Shown: positions 62,762 to 64,000 of the stretch, piece by piece | How the letters are laid out: each line of letters starts with the position of its first letter | Numbering within the stretch: position 1 is the stretch's first letter | From: Methylomonas montana | Lineage (GTDB): Bacteria > Pseudomonadota > Gammaproteobacteria > Methylococcales > Methylomonadaceae | Reading direction: 5' to 3' | Length of the DNA stretch: 64,000 nt | Assembly: GCF_030490285.1 (NCBI RefSeq) | Contig: NZ_CP129884.1 | Coordinates: forward strand, 4,340,001-4,404,000 | Made by a program: the position numbers and the translations under genes | The notes under the pieces: model-generated | The model's database searches: none | What the model saw: the letters and a program-made list of their open reading frames with translations, nothing else | Told to the model about the DNA's origin: nothing

Positions 62762-62910
62762 ATTGTTCTTCCAAGGTTAGGTAAATGAACAAGTTTTCGT
62801 GCATGGCGAAAACTTTATGGTTAAAAATGCACCTGCCGCTTAACGCGGCAGGTGGCTGATCGGCAATACTCAGTAGTGTCAGGGCCGAACATGGTCAGCC
62901 CATGTACTGC

Positions 62911-64000
62911 TTATTTATCTTTGTTACGTTCTTTAACTTCTTTAATCACTTCTTCCGCCACATTGCGTGGGCAAGCGGTGTAGTGTGAAAATTCCATCGA
63001 GAACTGGCCGCGACCGGAGGTCATGGTGCGCAAATCGCCAATGTAACCGAACATGTCGCTCAGCGGTACGTCGGCTTTGATACGCACACCGGTAATGCCT
63101 GCATCTTGGGATTTGATCATGCCACGGCGACGGTTCAAGTCGCCGATCACGTCACCGACGTGCGCATCCGGGGTGAATACGTCAACTTTCATGATGGGTT
63201 CCAGCAATTGTGGATTACCTTTTGGGATCGATTGACGATACGCGGCGCGGGCGGCGATTTCGAAAGCGATGGACGAGGAGTCAACCGCGTGGAAAGCACC
63301 GTCGGTTAAGATAACTTTGAAGTCCAAGCAAGGGAAGCCTGCCAGAACACCTTTGTCGATACTGGCTTTAAAGCCTTTTTCAACCGCAGGCCAGTATTCG
63401 CGAGGTACGTTACCGCCGGTCACTTGCGATTCGAATATAAAACCGCTGCCTGGTTCGCCTGGCTCGATGATGTAATCGATTTTCGCGTATTGACCGGAAC
63501 CGCCCGATTGTTTTTTGTGGGTGTAGCTGTCTTCGATGCGTTGAGTAATCGTTTCGCGATAAGCTACCTGTGGTTTACCAACGTTAACATCTACACCGTG
63601 GGTACGGCGCAAAATGTCGACTTTGATGTCCAGATGCAACTCACCCATACCTTTGATGATGGTTTCGCCGGATTCTTGGTCGGTTTCGACGCGGAAAGAC
63701 GGATCTTCTTGTACCATCTTGCCGATCGCGATACCCATTTTTTCGTTGCTGCCTTTGTCTTTTGGCGAAATCGCAATCGAGATAACAGGGTCCGGGAATA
63801 CCATCGGTTCCAGTGTGGCCGGTTGGTCCGGGTCGCATAAGGTATGGCCGGTTTGCACGTTTTTCAAACCGATCAACGCCACGATGTCGCCGGCTTGCGC
63901 GGTTTCGATCTCGTTGCGGTCGTCGGCATGCATTTCCACCATACGACCGATACGCTCGGTTTTACCGGTAAAGGTGTTCAACAGAGTGTCGCCTTTTTTG
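62911..64000 (-). CDS. fusA: Elongation factor G, C-terminal part (5' end outside window)
   Basis: A translocation GTPase; about 363 C-terminal residues are visible and the frame continues past the right edge. Seen: domain II ([20 protein letters not shown]), domain III ([17 protein letters not shown]), domain IV ([60 protein letters not shown]) and domain V ([31 protein letters not shown]). The downstream neighbour is fdxA, not tuf, so it is either outside the usual str operon or a second EF-G copy. Confidence 0.93.
   Translation of the reverse strand, partial: KKGDTLLNTFTGKTERIGRMVEMHADDRNEIETAQAGDIVALIGLKNVQTGHTLCDPDQPATLEPMVFPDPVISIAISPKDKGSNEKMGIAIGKMVQEDPSFRVETDQESGETIIKGMGELHLDIKVDILRRTHGVDVNVGKPQVAYRETITQRIEDSYTHKKQSGGSGQYAKIDYIIEPGEPGSGFIFESQVTGGNVPREYWPAVEKGFKASIDKGVLAGFPCLDFKVILTDGAFHAVDSSSIAFEIAARAAYRQSIPKGNPQLLEPIMKVDVFTPDAHVGDVIGDLNRRRGMIKSQDAGITGVRIKADVPLSDMFGYIGDLRTMTSGRGQFSMEFSHYTACPRNVAEEVIKEVKERNKDK

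Overview
The window is a piece of a gammaproteobacterial chromosome. Support comes from the housekeeping set (glutamate racemase, Pol I, RdgC, MtgA, DarP/YjgA, FdxA, EF-G, cold-shock protein), tRNA-Pro(CGG) and the GC-rich codon use. An arsenosugar-type cluster next to many TonB/FecI/FecR units suggests a Methylococcales-like (Methylomonas-type) organism. That placement is an inference: no rRNA or C1-oxidation gene is present.

Layout, left to right. (1) 1-7484: the end of murI, a PaiB-like flavin protein, then a co-directional cluster that looks like arsenosugar/arsenolipid synthesis: disulfide oxidoreductase, TVP38 membrane protein, DUF3047, radical SAM ArsS, two glycosyltransferases and a fatty-acid hydroxylase between them. 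(2) 7662-11057: small genes (DUF5710, YgjP-like metallopeptidase, CBS protein) and an HD-GYP cyclic-di-GMP phosphodiesterase. (3) 11096-34551: four cell-surface-signalling iron/metal uptake units, each with an ECF sigma factor, a FecR anti-sigma regulator and a TonB-dependent receptor carrying the STN signalling domain. Unit 1 runs leftwards and ends in a BNR-repeat protein. Units 2-4 run rightwards, and unit 4 ends in a PepSY reductase-like protein. In unit 3 a three- or four-gene cassette of unknown function separates fecR from its receptor. In unit 2 a 9-copy heptanucleotide repeat lies just upstream of the receptor. (4) 34748-41414: dicarboxylate symporter, polA carrying an in-frame palindromic insertion, an MBL-fold hydrolase and a membrane glycosyltransferase.

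(5) 41758-52289: a decayed integrative element next to tRNA-Pro. It holds a frameshifted tyrosine integrase, a frameshifted TauE/SafE gene, an interrupted hypothetical gene, AlpA-, Rha- and winged-helix-like genes and an iteron-like repeat array. A three-level nest of insertion sequences sits inside it: an IS630-type element in the hypothetical gene, an IS5-type element in the IS630 transposase, and a 1782-bp IS in the IS5-type transposase. Removing each element with one copy of its target duplication restores an exact reading frame at every level. A second copy of the 1782-bp IS marks the left edge.

(6) 52499-64000: cold-shock protein, a secreted DUF2300 protein, phosphoglucomutase, a Braun-type Ala-rich lipoprotein ending in Lys between two L,D-transpeptidases, RdgC, an AT-rich gap with DnaA-box matches, DarP, MtgA, a gap with a near-perfect sigma-54 promoter in front of a structured, terminator-ended stretch with no convincing gene (a candidate non-coding RNA), the FdxA ferredoxin and the C-terminal part of EF-G. 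I consider the sigma-54/ncRNA locus, the unit-3 cassette, the palindrome inside polA and the heptanucleotide tract the most interesting leads.
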